This document shows, in pieces, positions 37,001 to 40,143 of a stretch of 64,000 nucleotides of DNA (within the stretch, counting starts at the first letter, position 1; each line of letters begins with the position of its first letter). The DNA is from JAEDHM01 sp964368645. GTDB taxonomy: Bacteria > Bacillota > Clostridia > Christensenellales > CAG-1252. The position numbers and the translations under genes are program-made. Where the stretch lies: the NCBI GenBank assembly GCA_964368645.1, contig CAYJBY010000003.1:62001-126000 (forward strand), written 5' to 3'. The notes below the pieces were generated by a model. That model saw nothing but the letters and a program-made list of their open reading frames with translations, searched no databases and was not told where the DNA came from.

Positions 37001-40000
37001 AGTTGAGGTAGATGTCCGACGTCCAAGGCACGAAAGTCAAGGACTTGGACGAGCAGTAGCTTTGAAGATTGGTGGCGGCGGAAGAGCCGTAAACGGTAAC
37101 CGAGGTGGGTATCGTAATGCTCTCGTTTTCCGCGTCGTCAAAGGTCACGCCGTCGTTGCCGAAATACGCTTCGCGCAGGTAATCACAGCCGATAAACGCC
37201 TGAGTACCTATCTGGGTAACGGAATTGGAAATCACCTTATAGGTGAGGTTCTGGTTGTATGCAAAGGCTCTCTCGCCGATACGCCAAATGTTGTCTGCAA
37301 GCATATAAGACTCCGCAGAATTGGCAGCCATATACGTGTGAAGGATATAGATTAAAGAGGGATCGTTGTCCGCCGCGCTCTTCTGGAGGATAATCCTCTG
37401 CTCCGCGTCGTAATAGTAAAGGTCGTTATCGGAAATGAAAAACTCGTCCATACTTCCGCAACCGGCAAACGCACCGGAGCCAATATTCTGTATAGATGAG
37501 GGAATAGACAAATCGTTAAGGACTCTGCAATTAAGGAAAGCGTACTCGCCGATGCCTGCCAAGGAGGATTCCGCTCCGCCCGTTACAAAGGAAGACAGCA
37601 GGGTACATTCGGCAAAGCAGTAGTTGCCGATATTCTGAACCGTTGCAGGCAGAAGAATCTCGGACAGTGCGGTACAGCCGTAAAAGGCGTATTCCCCGAT
37701 ACCTGTAAGCGTAGAGGGAAGAGTAATCGCAGATAAGGTGGTATTGTTACGGAAAGCACTGTCGGCTATTGCCGTAACGGTATAGGTTCTGTTCTCGATA
37801 GTAACGGTATCGTTGATGATTATAGACGTGTGTCCGCCGTTGGGGCAGTCGTGCTGAGTCAAGCCGTTAATCGTGACGGTCATCGTTGCGGTATCGGGCT
37901 CGGAAAACACAAAACAGGTGGAATCGGTAACGATGCTGACGCTTACGTTCCAAATGTAAGGCTCAACCAAATCGGCAAAATCGCCGTTGGGAGTAAAGAT
38001 TACGCTGTAAGCGGAGCTGGAGGGCATAACGCGCTGTTCTCCGTTCCAGCTAAAAGTACCTGTTATCTCAATCAGAACGCCCAAAGAGTCCGCATAGCCG
38101 TCTATAAAGACCTTGCAGTCCGTCAGGTTGAGCATCGATGCATCAAGCACGGTGCCTGCCTCAACCTTACCGCTGACCGTGGGAAGAACGGATTTCGAGG
38201 GGGTAACGGAACCCTTGACCGTAACCACGCGGATTGCCACGCGGCGAGACTGGTATTGAGGCTCTACGGGAGTGAACAACGCCTCGTAAGTATCGGTGTT
38301 AGAGCCTACGTTGCCGGGATACAAATCGGGATTTACCCAAGTCAGCACACCTGCAACGGATACGCCTTCGGCTGTTTCAGCCGTAATCTCATAGTCCTCA
38401 AGGGATACGGAAGACAGCTTAGTACCGAAGGGTACGCCTGTGATTTCCGCCAAAGCGGTCTCGTCGATGTCGATGGGCGTCTTATTGATTTTGATTATCG
38501 TGTAATAGGTGTCCAAGTTAAACAGTTCGGCAGTTTCGGTGCTGTTCAAGACGAAGGTAATAGGCACTCTAAAGGTGTCAACCTCACCTGCCACAGCCTC
38601 GTAAGACCAGTTTTCGGGAGAGGCGGACTTGTCGCTCCATTCAAATTCTCCGTTTACCAGACGTTTTTCCGCACCGTAGAGGTAGTAAGCCGCAGCCTTA
38701 ACGCCGTTAGCGTTGAAGTCATAGGTCAGCGTTACCAGCTGGCTGTCATTGAGCGTGGTGTTGGTGTAGCCTATCGAGGACGCAGACGCACAAGGATCGC
38801 CGAATGTCAAGGTCGTGGGTGTAACCGTCAAACTGATGGATACTTCCGCGGTGGCGTACTCAGGGTGATCCTGGAAAGTTTTGGTTGTGGAATTGTAAAT
38901 TTTAGGCTGGAATATCGCCACGTATTCGGCAGTGCCGAGAGCGGGGATTTCGCTGCCGTTCTTCCAACTAAATACACCGATAGGCAGTAGGTTCGCCGCC
39001 GCGCCGTTGGTCTCTGCGCCGGGGGTGCCGAGAATGGAAGCGGATAAATACTGTCCGTAGGTTATATTGCTTGCCAAAGGAATATTGGCGGTGTTGTCGA
39101 AAACAGGGGTGCGTTTCGCCACGTTGGCTATGTAAACGGTGTCCTCCACCATATTGACGTTAGCCGTGTCGGTGGGAATGAAGACGAAAGAGTACTTGTT
39201 GGGATTGCCGTCCTTGTCCAAAATGGAAATGGTAAGGTTCTCGGCGTCAGTCTTGGAGCCGTCTAAATAGACGAGCTGGGGATTGCCGCTTCTTTCGTCG
39301 TAAATTATCTCGTTGTTGACGTCACGGAGAAACTTAGCCCAGACGTATTTACCGGGTACCGTGGTGCCGTTGCTCAAAACGTAACCCTCGCCGGAAGCGG
39401 TAAGAGACGCTTTGCTTAACAGGTCGCCGCTTATCAAAGTGATGTTCTTCTTGACTACGGGCTTGGAAAGTTCTTTTTCCTCATTGGTTGCACCTGCTAA
39501 AACGGGAGTTGCTTTTTTGACGGATAAGGCAACCTTACCGTTGGTGGTGGACGAGCTGTTGACGGTCGTATAGTTGACGGCATAGTCCTCGGAGGGCGTG
39601 AAGGTTATGTCGTAAACCAAGGTATTAACGGAAGCGACCTGATTGGCTGTCCAGTTGTAAGTACCGGATATGGACTTAGAGTCCACACCCAAAACCGCGC
39701 CGTCGGTCGTTGTTGTGAAGGTCAGAAGAGAGGAACCCAGCGTATCGCCGTAGGTTACGCTGACGTTATCCTTTACCTTAGGCCAGCTAACTACGTTAGG
39801 CTTCGCCTTCTTGATAATCAGCGTACCTGTCACCTCTGTGGTCTTGTAGCTCTTCGCCTCAAAATGAGCGGTAACCAGATACGTGCCGGCGTTGGTGGGA
39901 TTGGCAACAAACTCACCCGTGACGGAATCCGCATAGGTGACTGTCAGCCCCGACGTGCCTGCCGAGCAGTTGACGGTTGCGGCGTGCGCCGAACCGTTGT

Positions 40001-40127
40001 ACGTAGCCTCGTATTCGTTGACGGACAAAGTAACCGCTTGCTCTTTTTTACAAGCGGAAAGCGCAGTGCCAACCGTTAAAATAATCAGCACGACTGCTAA
40101 AACCAAAATTAAGCGCGTTTTTTTCAT
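10056..40127 (-). CDS. Giant 10,023-residue BspA-like LRR lipoprotein
   Basis: One uninterrupted 30-kb frame. The ATG is preceded by CTAGGAGG. The signal peptide has a lipobox L-S-A-C, with Cys26 predicted to be lipidated, so the protein should be tethered to the outer face of the membrane. Residues about 30-735 are MBG/Ig-like domains (Y-x-A-T-Y-N-G-S-A-H and G-T-Y pattern). Residues about 738-9950 are LRR_5 (BspA-type) repeats recognisable by L-x-x-I-x-I-P-x-x-V-x-x-I-G-x-x-A-F. They are grouped in about 30 super-modules, each with a header strand (often C-F...I-T-G-L-x-x-H-x-C-x(2-4)-H...I-V-I-P) and often a tail (V-Y-G-P...Y-C...N-x-I-x-F...T-P-x-x-C-F). Several non-LRR beta domains are inserted. 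There is no LPXTG or transmembrane C-terminus. BspA-type proteins act in adhesion and host binding in other bacteria; the function here is inferred. Downstream are pilC-pilM-pilN-pilO. Confidence 0.93.
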   Translation of the reverse strand: MKKTRLILVLAVVLIILTVGTALSACKKEQAVTLSVNEYEATYNGSAHAATVNCSAGTSGLTVTYADSVTGEFVANPTNAGTYLVTAHFEAKSYKTTEVTGTLIIKKAKPNVVSWPKVKDNVSVTYGDTLGSSLLTFTTTTDGAVLGVDSKSISGTYNWTANQVASVNTLVYDITFTPSEDYAVNYTTVNSSSTTNGKVALSVKKATPVLAGATNEEKELSKPVVKKNITLISGDLLSKASLTASGEGYVLSNGTTVPGKYVWAKFLRDVNNEIIYDERSGNPQLVYLDGSKTDAENLTISILDKDGNPNKYSFVFIPTDTANVNMVEDTVYIANVAKRTPVFDNTANIPLASNITYGQYLSASILGTPGAETNGAAANLLPIGVFSWKNGSEIPALGTAEYVAIFQPKIYNSTTKTFQDHPEYATAEVSISLTVTPTTLTFGDPCASASSIGYTNTTLNDSQLVTLTYDFNANGVKAAAYYLYGAEKRLVNGEFEWSDKSASPENWSYEAVAGEVDTFRVPITFVLNSTETAELFNLDTYYTIIKINKTPIDIDETALAEITGVPFGTKLSSVSLEDYEITAETAEGVSVAGVLTWVNPDLYPGNVGSNTDTYEALFTPVEPQYQSRRVAIRVVTVKGSVTPSKSVLPTVSGKVEAGTVLDASMLNLTDCKVFIDGYADSLGVLIEITGTFSWNGEQRVMPSSSAYSVIFTPNGDFADLVEPYIWNVSVSIVTDSTCFVFSEPDTATMTVTINGLTQHDCPNGGHTSIIINDTVTIENRTYTVTAIADSAFRNNTTLSAITLPSTLTGIGEYAFYGCTALSEILLPATVQNIGNYCFAECTLLSSFVTGGAESSLAGIGEYAFLNCRVLNDLSIPSSIQNIGSGAFAGCGSMDEFFISDNDLYYYDAEQRIILQKSAADNDPSLIYILHTYMAANSAESYMLADNIWRIGERAFAYNQNLTYKVISNSVTQIGTQAFIGCDYLREAYFGNDGVTFDDAENESITIPTSVTVYGSSAATNLQSYCSSKSLTFVPWTSDIYLNYEYSTVQGQNFAKVAGYVDNYHDDVESGAFQEIMTLIIPETYTYNNITYTVNSVSAFGSSAFKKVVLPSTVASIDPAAFSVCSALEEILMPDGVQIIGEQAFYSCAALTSVYIPASVESIGANAFKGCPKLEGVTFGGDVNNIGATIFAGCAEELVVYGPENTESILSNIQNYCESNNYNFNTYTPVSCLVYTVNATGNTITITGLRNHVCNGHDDIVIPEKIGGITVRAIAPYAFAGNAEISRITLPATINSIGEGAFSGCSELESIVLNNNTSYSFSNGALFDSKATMLITYLDILDSDVYTLPSTVLSIEAGAFKSVKRIKTLNFNDLCERIGVSAFDNTAFNVVIPDTNGSFFVLNGVIYTKENEGDGIAMTSRGEKYAVSSTIAVYLPSNTATLYTAPVSVNNVAPYAFANNSVLSGIVFPSAIINVKENAFAGCAALLSVCFNSGIDNVLDKAFADNANLVSVYVEEDVSEIHASAFDNSPNVAVYSPNADDLELICESLGLAFTRCTSAQCFETTSSIDAVTINGLDLAYRAANPGGLVIMIPAYINGLPVKIIGEDAFNEQNVSSAQGKLLSIYVPSTVNQIGAHAFFKCGSVSSIYFGGDIPKVSGEILIGVEAFSEVSPNVTTVYVNSFDNNVTPYFEGIGFVKSSDILIHDNSSCIETVGEGTNMQISGLANHVCNKSHSRITVERFGTISATVIANDAFKGTSIISMEIPDGITTINQGAFRNCARLISIRIPETVTIIGNYCFAGDTRLSSITLPSAARIGSRAFEGCTSLSAVYFTGDINGSAGEYDVSNDAFVGTDGNINAGITVYGPAKVYAYGSWTESNLAKYCAANSINFIAWSPVEDFTFSSAMTDEITGKKYYYVTGYKGNNATVIIPGVYQVEEVDPEYNKGLTYEVRGIAENAFKGNSVVKRVIMTESIKYIGKNAFNGMTALTQLVVPASVEEIGSFAFANTGLLTELYFEDDVTVIGSEIVNKNDKELKIYGPSTGSLKEYFTTGGFKTYVKYNTSTKPSCFAYTVNSAGTEITITGLKNHYCSDGHVNIVVPAYICGVPVTAIGTNAFRNQTKLYSISIPKSVKSIASGAFIGCSNLSRITVDSANPYYAVKNNALTNASGTVMYICLATSSTYELPEGITTIKSGAFDGSPVKSIVFNASLRSIETGAFDGAERLSEFLQVEFNGFFSYAGGVLFDKDVSVLYKYLPNNSGEEFNVPDTVIEFADEAFASADKLLQLTVSGDVKVGEDVFKNTQLTVVSTVEDTYNLEYACLYENVELRYSLPFEKYMVQPYDASSKDAQLMGFDPEQYKLTDEDGRATEESFVSEIYIPMFISGYKIVSIAPGAFSGELYSAVKGYRIPDSVIEIGENAFAETRATSIVIGKSVKTVGEDAFLSDNLKELYIIGNTVIADSDLTDLQSYAKLNFAEIHFSGTVNETTTVTLDGAVLDSDRYPLRRESEYTLALKKEFFDGVTSARLEMFSGEGQSLYAVSVDPAEGKIYDLDATYQPVDEGRSYSVTDGEAILPLTKTSISGGYTTLKITAELAVQGYADGKLSVNSGIIAASINGTFTLTVNTDGNDSVLSFVKNDAESKAGVSGTLYPVDFRSQSLSIFYYSDVCSDFHNKVAWGISNYAIYDISEYTTDELSALCYDYDVDSSDKITINGLKTHVCLSNHNDLTIPSLIKGKTVTAIGEKAFENNVGIIRLTIPDSVTTIGAGAISGCTSLTEIVLTDTHPLFTFEYQYVQLPVKETIQGGVTVKGELRYTLSIENDAISFNDTVFGGVTENSEIRLDVYNGETVLYSLMVNPANLYAYEIDNATGNSLGKAYLAVTLDNGKYTVKLPAAVANVSKVTIHASLTYSQEANGKLKLSKSLFNNLLGDTAVLTVYADMLSSVTAAMPVAEYTLALDNGRISINSEEGVLSANYSGGILYGYVRNDGEKVLDSLITYTAVNTDTIYKLPTTLTSIADGAFYGSESLEYVYIGANVAEIGSKVFENCTALLRIYVDEKNPTFINDAKYYALYRQNNPLKAENEEATYTLLAYPAANRNSTVVLGSNFNVNDIADGAFNSLQLARTLYFESYIHTYGTDLFGNSPRLIEKEDGTYGIAVSMPIGSEFANYFTANEELKLVTVAMHTHKDCFTYDAAGTAISGLKVHEGTTVCQTTEQGHSKLILPTYRKGVKLTGIADYAFRSESIITSVSINDNFTKIGVGAFADADNLSELILNNVTGYSVVNGILFEGEETVHTVLASAAYDRIIFWDEEENKADNEVTERPEEPEEPTDPETPDEPDESDDPTNPDDPTEPEEPTEPETPVVTDKVTIGTEVIDNVTYTVATVYGATKVKDSAFNGNDHVQYVRISSYLGDDSIGAGAFSYCTQLSKIAISSDNSSYVYNEGVLYTNGKKTLHTYLYSNTPVYMDEVYVVDNGLGYETENVQLIYAKAFEGTNVARLRLPCSLSNIGDRAFAEMPYLNYVYFESTVEYIDFEADVFGTKDYTDEQLNRYFDNRVITAYGPNGDDPKSTTSYTDKYSTINRYFMENYFEGEYPENMTADSDWYESDTLSRIKYIPWTDVRDFVFTTEVTDQGNHRGVATITGMTTTKGGATLSEGTEDIVIPLYYKTVEPDSITGEDVTYTYIFNTLADGAFENHTEIKSLTVLYYVDVIEDNFIKGATNIEKLLVQDNDNFKVVSKDKLLGVLFNSTSTRLVAFLAKNTLSNNRYDVPNTVKTIAGGAFSGAKFITTIVIPSTVSYIGAGAFGNTVKLTNLSINSTAYYVFDSYTLYNADRSLLHTYLPTGQGTSGVYVIPESVKEINAYAFEGNGKLTEVRLPEYVTDERTSCVNYIGKNAFSNMKNLINVYFEGYLTLSKADYYDEISGTDGAFVNDEDVAINPTVTGIKVAAGRTSYAWNEEICEKDANGAITLLDENVIVMLVNSDGKYVGELSLGEYEVALDFEENVIDENGEPSTITHSFNKTIPGKYKIKFSATYEEVVYTTYHEITVEPISNVFGNANKGLTVYAPVDSDVNHAVELNSGVKYVGYTPKTALDYTVVEDVNGIENTITINGYDSNAYLVLYKSDYTNVVGADGKITQESGYKGNINNLILPSYINNTKVTAIGEKAFYTSDEYIAKVDDESTGLAKDATPEALITYMKDANSAVKLALLNSRITDLVLLTNIEIIGASAFENCVNVTSMSIPASVEEIGVGAFCYFNSIEQIILENTDNFEVGNGVLYGNHGKLLHTVFNNMIRQLNSDGTIYKDSDGKTEPMYYFETNYPVEVIESRAFEGVTNVVYLTVPIKVVSIGDYAFRNMFSLEEIYFTTNILPPSNAFDGVPVGLTIYAPIGDNLKGYSNLMGYNYVEWNPAECFDWSFTDGTRTAIVINSFNINHSNCGGSHTNIVIPMYINGVKVVELAERAFAYGTEEVISVNIPSSVTKIGAYAFEGCISLAYMFIPVNVGSIGDGAFSFCTSLDEIVFCRDVPTMGADLFNGANSSLIVYCPKTSGVVSGNAARANVNFNTGTPYTCFATKTVSGEGNEALVEIVALKKHNCGYSHSNVIVPERIMGKKVYSLADGSFAGNVKLSSVSLPSYVQKIGINVFKGCTGLTSLTFRNNTYLASNAGGIYSADLKILYAIVDSIAGSTFTVNEETVTIRSVAFVNSDVQIINLGEKVSVIENGAFANCDKLVEINASETSVQYVSADGVLFNKSKTSLLAYPSGKTAEAYIVPDSVVVIGNSAFAGSANLCSIYVGRDIRIINRSAFADCSSLIDVQVYGIIDSIGLGAFDGTADNLVVNSVNIDANSNSYLEYYCVENDVTFRKATPLRYFSVAMNQDGTGSIIGWNNTASLTVSNLVIPMYYNGIRITGISERAFQSNQGIYTLIIPDTIKTIGVAAFSGASNLSSVVFGSGVTDIAKNAFYQCTDLSAMYFRGKELNTYTNVFTGCDVTNMEVYVVASEIGVTLNSLGITKSLTDLGFTVLDNSQSVCFTTTAQKGGEVIITGLKDHVCLGNHNNLHIPTYIDGYLVTAIAPDAFAGCSGIVKLTVPAAIKSIGDGAFGGCINLKDIALESNEYYVLENGALYNAEKTVLHTYLSSNSSLTFTVPTTVLYIKDRAFASAINLISISFNEDILQGNIGADIFDGTAKTLIVYCPAAGGVATYCDDADIEHSTISEITDFEYSFLDDDTIKITGFTGPGTPGNLDVVTTYVVVPQYISGRLVTVIGEEAFANNSQIVNIILPDGLHTIERMAFAKCTALESIVLPATVMSVGDSAFNGCVSLYEAMFLSDPTILGKDIFANTLSTADAQLMIYGPVSGNLESTLGGANFNAGTCVSCFDYEYLSVLSGIVITALKSHECYGNHQVIIIPDEINGRKVIALANDLFKNNATITSIRLPSGITTISDELFMDCASLTRVTIPSSVTAIGKKAFYNCVVLNGIILPSNLASIGDKAFMNCYSLTDIVIPDSAAASVGFAKDCFANCTSITRIKLPGSISEIAAGFFMNTRSLTTLCYTGSDGLVKYGLPSDVINTVGASAFENSAYDASELIMLTYIGERAFAGSTLTKFKLSADLQYIGDGAFASCASLEFEDSQANNKYIIVSGILYEYMNITVQEGVGGGTSGFGLGENNIFVNCYDATWDTENNPILDFTMGEAFDKDNMLAGDTKMNITSVKVVGPVTKSVGDAYIFNPVKYTAEQKITIKSAFLKTLPVGAYKVEISYELIDIINFPWGDKELEPRRDTAITSDTVTSKINISNLDVNSVAGCELEGKTEELPVYGDEGKLPLESAEGDVDSFDSLFILNDVSGEIFLTDYAYERLAAGTYTLTLTVNDGTATGHQLTATIDLTANRKSVDLLFTIHTVPVSFSGNPFQVGESSDKYAFGLRDVDGSYLDENGTPYIQYTDEGTDYEVVNNCVIGSVGLLNSLGESSKQINFILMIRAFAFEGCTGINSMTINTSVVYVQEGAFINVTSLNELGAYAGHLHLAVIKTYPNDPVYAYQGGVLYSLDRDNSTAELISYLASNTLTEFTIPDTITTDGSTFSVDRIGAYAFAFINSLTSVTIGKNVTSIGDYAFYNCEKLTWLNLPKGADRDADGNYYFDSVGAHAFDMPNLQVVYFETGINPTTDGVDPLTNTFKYTNGTEYPRIGELIFGENYNVDVYCTQDSGADNKLYSYCYGYALGGVNYYRVTSVSEFKYEVINGNEIRIKGLVTANSLTDLVIPSYINGKKVTSIISQAFMGDTTLRMVTVPETVNDIGAFAFYNCTGLRQVYVEGLISTLGDNIFKGCMPQYLKVFGKAGGELDSYCSENSISFNSGTYWGCYIIGEVSNAGTIIGYEIIGLVNHYCNTSHKYLTIPTTVYGDLPVLGIAADAFKDTSVISVTISTERTDFYINDNAFAGCTRLSDVYLLTNESGTGFSNAYFAANAFGDAANGNKVPVGMVVHHSMKTLNASITDAIEGYATSKITESGNFLTEAVAGGLRITSYRDDSGNPDRILVIPDQINGSNIVEIGNLAFMSQSNVVTLVLGSYITKIGEHAFEGCSQLSYVFLPEGLETIGESAFAECTALKNVIIPASVNTIGSYAFSGCAALTELRFSGDPANIGSMILEGVSGALEFVQTYSKAAGINKYFRMNYRIIPTYIEDLTAEERWQECYYFEVTEEDGDVYITITGLKNHSGCAGGDHKNIVIPSVIGGLTVRQVADRAFAGNDNLHTVTFGQGAELYELGAYAFAGCTSLGNVRLYAVLSIDEKVFDGCSRLSTVSITLLDGTYISKDAFNDCGNLKNIVLDGSNLVGDVQPYYSTAGALYDSKKTLILCYSVSEEIFAPDLATGIAEGAFDGCVNITTLVLPATIKELDLSYLTDCTALKHIYLQGSAGGSINLLNANSFTGALADVRIHYPLYPNSYNVTGNGSLATSRYIPENMFNRDLRLSNVNIQSIFSYDGYSYRNVSDAFVTVDNLFTEKTYNVWYNINASADNFVFNGNSFTAVTGTVADMYEEHFTYFADVDQTANIDLREVTVSGDYVYYNTTKIDNVLPGDTYKRYLAIRVSTINGTTAYTVAYVYVDRDGKVFDGALTEQVAAEGETLDFYLPRTVSIYNYDGYTYYLRKIDNAMVSVSVSGLTEKALDNAFYYYSGNGFVPVDIIGGEVYIGGTKRNISVESLYTKYLSVYDENGLTEINYVYACALESGAYYLTDNSGNRALLTGSYVIYTVSQGISCTIDGIIVSAENKADVLWQNADYKNLIVPDFAYLNGVSYSVVEIKENGFSVENATDALRFEQVLLKDSNVTTIGADAFRGSAQLTKVDMGDNVLSIGANAFADCTLLDDVQIGSGLRVMDGNPFAHTSDTMTVTFTRNQNFSFNNSVAGVSMVLSKDGSTLVAFNIVNGKTGATLPEGISTVASGAFRTDTIKSIVFPKTLRTLKANAFDGTTALEEVTFTGYVKNIEYSAFADVSGNFTIYGLEPTALTDKSVAKEYADTYGYAFRAHIPSDAFELSYSGGAFTIVKAVSNYIGSTMIIPDELLYSGDSSHKKVVAIGQSAFYGLKQITNLYVSGNVSTIASYAFAGLSSLKSVVFMHTAFDALTIDTAAFAYATALEEVYFENCPSTGGNLSSILNGNNWFKGANDKATVHLAAGMAPWINVPLAQQYVLPSTSVTVSNYSSNEAVLTGFVKNNLTTAAISSMSGAVNLPKYVKGAKVVAVNIATTPDNSTVINSISKLTFPDSVKEIAAYSFGKDATKGIESSLTEVIISANVKTIGDYAFSSKSDMSVYIELGYDNAGNAVQINLGNQPFAVREGKTLSFYLPKDDVNVKAAAAAYGATANSGTVKTTVYTQLNAFEYELKNGLEVRLTGLTEIGKNITDTIYVPRYINGKKVTALGNGAFAMAPNLTKVSLPEDLNSIGDYAFVGTFTDTSVNNGLDTDSSTALKDETAEIVFRGINLNFAYRITVMQGNLVQRVLTNGGENVTTIYAVMGSSTIEEYQIGELVTTIKEGAFAGIDSLKRISVHGNNTLFRTDGDEDDGQGNYYGTRLYSADYTTLYAVLSTDYNNGVSLKLNANLKTVGAYAFYAYADEYVREITLQSKVSEIHVGAFAKAALLRNINISTTEIIQIASNTFYGCTALEEIILPAKIRYIGANAFFESGLSSISLPTLLFEISDGAFAGCDNLTSVNLSNTNIIEIGDNAFKDCSNLAVIQLSDNIVSIGEGAFSGTAITSITLPSEITAISARLFENTPNLNAVNVPDGTVIESIGDYAFSGAYGLFELPENIMRTVTSIGKGAFKGSSLRTVSFSNDIKEIPEQCFMDCKYLTDVDLPSTVEVIGKEAFSGCNGINLINGSTIRVTAGTSYIVENADTDSEVLKPLVLTTQNGKFLYTVVDGYAIRLVGSRISINDKGYSDSVVKVGALTLTINEDKNAITVTGGTELNVSYGITDIQFGIKVEEIGESAFNNCALTSVYISDSIINVGNYAFANNYAMESAEIGSKLMHLGEGAFAKATKLTSIEVSSRNVYFTNLDNGVLYEYKTDRLTGEKSLVLKIYPAGLIPNGDERVYVLPEKAVSIDANAFEYSQIMTIIIPDSVYYVGANAFAHTDYLVSVFFDGDITEANQVADIFNSTSSELVVDVPMDSDLEAYCIANSIKYTTHTPKSCFTYTVNTDSVTITGLSGKCSCIDHSNLIIPTYIGGKAVKGIGSFAFKNAGIVSFTLGRYVETMGVGCLYGNSISKLAIGKIRNLDYDPTVEGSEEYTYNQFFRVVTAENEYSYLAGGVDSVETLIVYAVSSKAVVFTVPEEIQAIGYGAFSHAINLKNVILHEGISEIPDYAFADSSIKGDDDGLFVIPNKVLSIGQGAFMNAAAIRSVEIGKDVSTIGVQAFSGCSSITDIYWLGEESEHLNTNGVYAFADRIFYSLNAEFKTAVLHTYFQTCQLINGSKELVLSGEITVAEETYSVVEIGGYAFYGIAKVGGIAAVIVPDEVVNIGAYAFVNNNISEIHFESYVSALDMALPIFDNSKRVFVPHDDEDASSGNMVAYLESLDLANRVAYSTVTNKRYLNYFVNTADNYTVVYGINNHPSGNVFIPYYIEGKKVTKLGVHYVETALYVGGEEYNEAIYRQYVGGQYVDRNTLIGAMFAGSGLKTIGMFDSVSYLAPELFRNCTSLVSANLTNNGNFTALPDGLFEGDTMLTEVTFGMTVERIGNKSFSGCTSMTAVPGLLTDQIKYIGSEAFMNCTSIRGIDFNNSLVSVGDYAFKGCTGLTDMDVSLNNAQGELGKGVFDGCTALTYVNFRGDILNLPVDFAVETPENAVTVFDGVNFNSILLRLPSNATTLLAYLTSANVGFEQGKNLFTYTPAECFDWSESDGGIVINGLKALTGAHEGCVYCTGEIGIPDTINGLAVLGIADGAFAAGRRNDFTKITFSSDLQFIGNDAFAGMTGLTEITFGIKSCHLLTIGDRAFKGTGVTSLVITSAVLTSIGEEAFANTSLRTVSIACVGSIGDRAFAKLDSEWSATSGINNVIGDVTDDTALKNVTIRFSQDGSIGDYAFAKKALMQSVKLSGNLTEIGNYAFYGAGGLTSEFPSGITEIGDYAFYATALSRVPANTVNIGKFAFANNTGLGDVELLSIENIAEGAFNGSSITSFGFGASLNFVQRASVADGIIGAFEGCNSLERFVGLAECVKYTVGKGDSLISRQEVWKAGKTFATLIQAPLAGSATSVTASLSNATYFADRCFAGNDNIISVSLAKAVAVIGAEAFKDCSNLASVSLDQSLVEIQQSAFANCVALQRITTDIKLSRIGDDAFNGCTSLSTLKFGNAVELTIGNRAFKNTALDVLWIKDNVAAIGDEAFNTVTKAQFAMTTLESVTVSPTAFSSSAYLYYFGYGRIKVNNVERVDAVIETALASYVAASKAYAVTPLDCLNFVLVNGKATVTLQTTGLMTGTIFAGDCATHAADNGHVEDGKWTIALPLFNSDGDLFDETLPDGWSAINAVTRVATKAV
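30040..30170 (-). repeat. Pro/Glu/Asp-rich linker inside the giant lipoprotein
   Basis: About 43 residues (near residues 3320-3362) of repeating E-P-E-E-P-T-D-P and D-P-T-N-P-D-D-P units, the only low-complexity stretch seen in the LRR part. It splits one LRR module in two. It probably acts as a flexible or extended acidic hinge between two solenoid arms. Confidence 0.85.
31210..32680 (-). repeat. Two copies of an inserted non-LRR beta domain in the giant lipoprotein
   Basis: Two stretches (nt about 32190-32680 and 31210-31760; residues about 2483-2646 and 2790-2973) lack LRR_5 pattern. They share an order of elements: Y-T-L-A/S, a segment ending in L-Y-A/S-V/L-x-V-x-P-A, D/E-I-D/L-D-A, L-P, K-I/V-T-I/A, and a final G-K-L-K/S...T-x-L-T-V. 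They look like homologous beta-sandwich inserts, each replacing the tail of an LRR module. The family is not recognised. Confidence 0.55.
37920..40052 (-). other. N-terminal MBG/Ig-like domain region of the giant lipoprotein
   Basis: Encodes about residues 26-736 right after the lipid-anchored Cys26. It holds a chain of MBG-like units and related Ig-like beta domains, seen as repeated Y-G-D-x-L/Y-G-Q-Y-L segments followed by G-T-Y-N-W or G-V-F-S-W and F-x-P. These domains are common stalks in surface adhesins of Clostridia and related bacteria. Their likely role is a spacer that lifts the LRR solenoid off the membrane. Confidence 0.75.
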
Positions 40128-40143
40128 ATATGCCTCCTAGAGC

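Larger units (their letters stand above)
10170..37916 (-). repeat. Recurring Cys...His-x-Cys-x(2-4)-His header of LRR super-modules
   Basis: At least 12 super-modules begin with C-F/Y/I, 15-22 residues ending in an I-T-G-L-like strand, then H-x-C and, 2-4 residues later, H, followed by I-V-I-P. First copy: C738, H759, C761, H766 (nt 37830-37916). Others centre near nt 36370, 34945, 33860, 31970, 30500, 26820, 26350, 24980, 23935, 20980 and 19985. Variants lie near 14025 (C-S-C-I-D-H) and 11910 (H-E-G-C-V-Y-C). A last divergent copy lies near 10195-10290 at the extreme C-terminus (D-C-A-T-H...G-H). Spacing and residue identity suggest metal ligands or a disulfide plus metal site. This is inference. 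Confidence 0.8.

Noticed and set aside
10066..40140. Many plus-strand frames of 60-390 codons across the giant LRR gene, such as 37830-38990
   Set aside because: They mirror the repetitive codons of the giant gene, lack ribosome binding sites and have no family resemblance; shadows of the real minus-strand frame.
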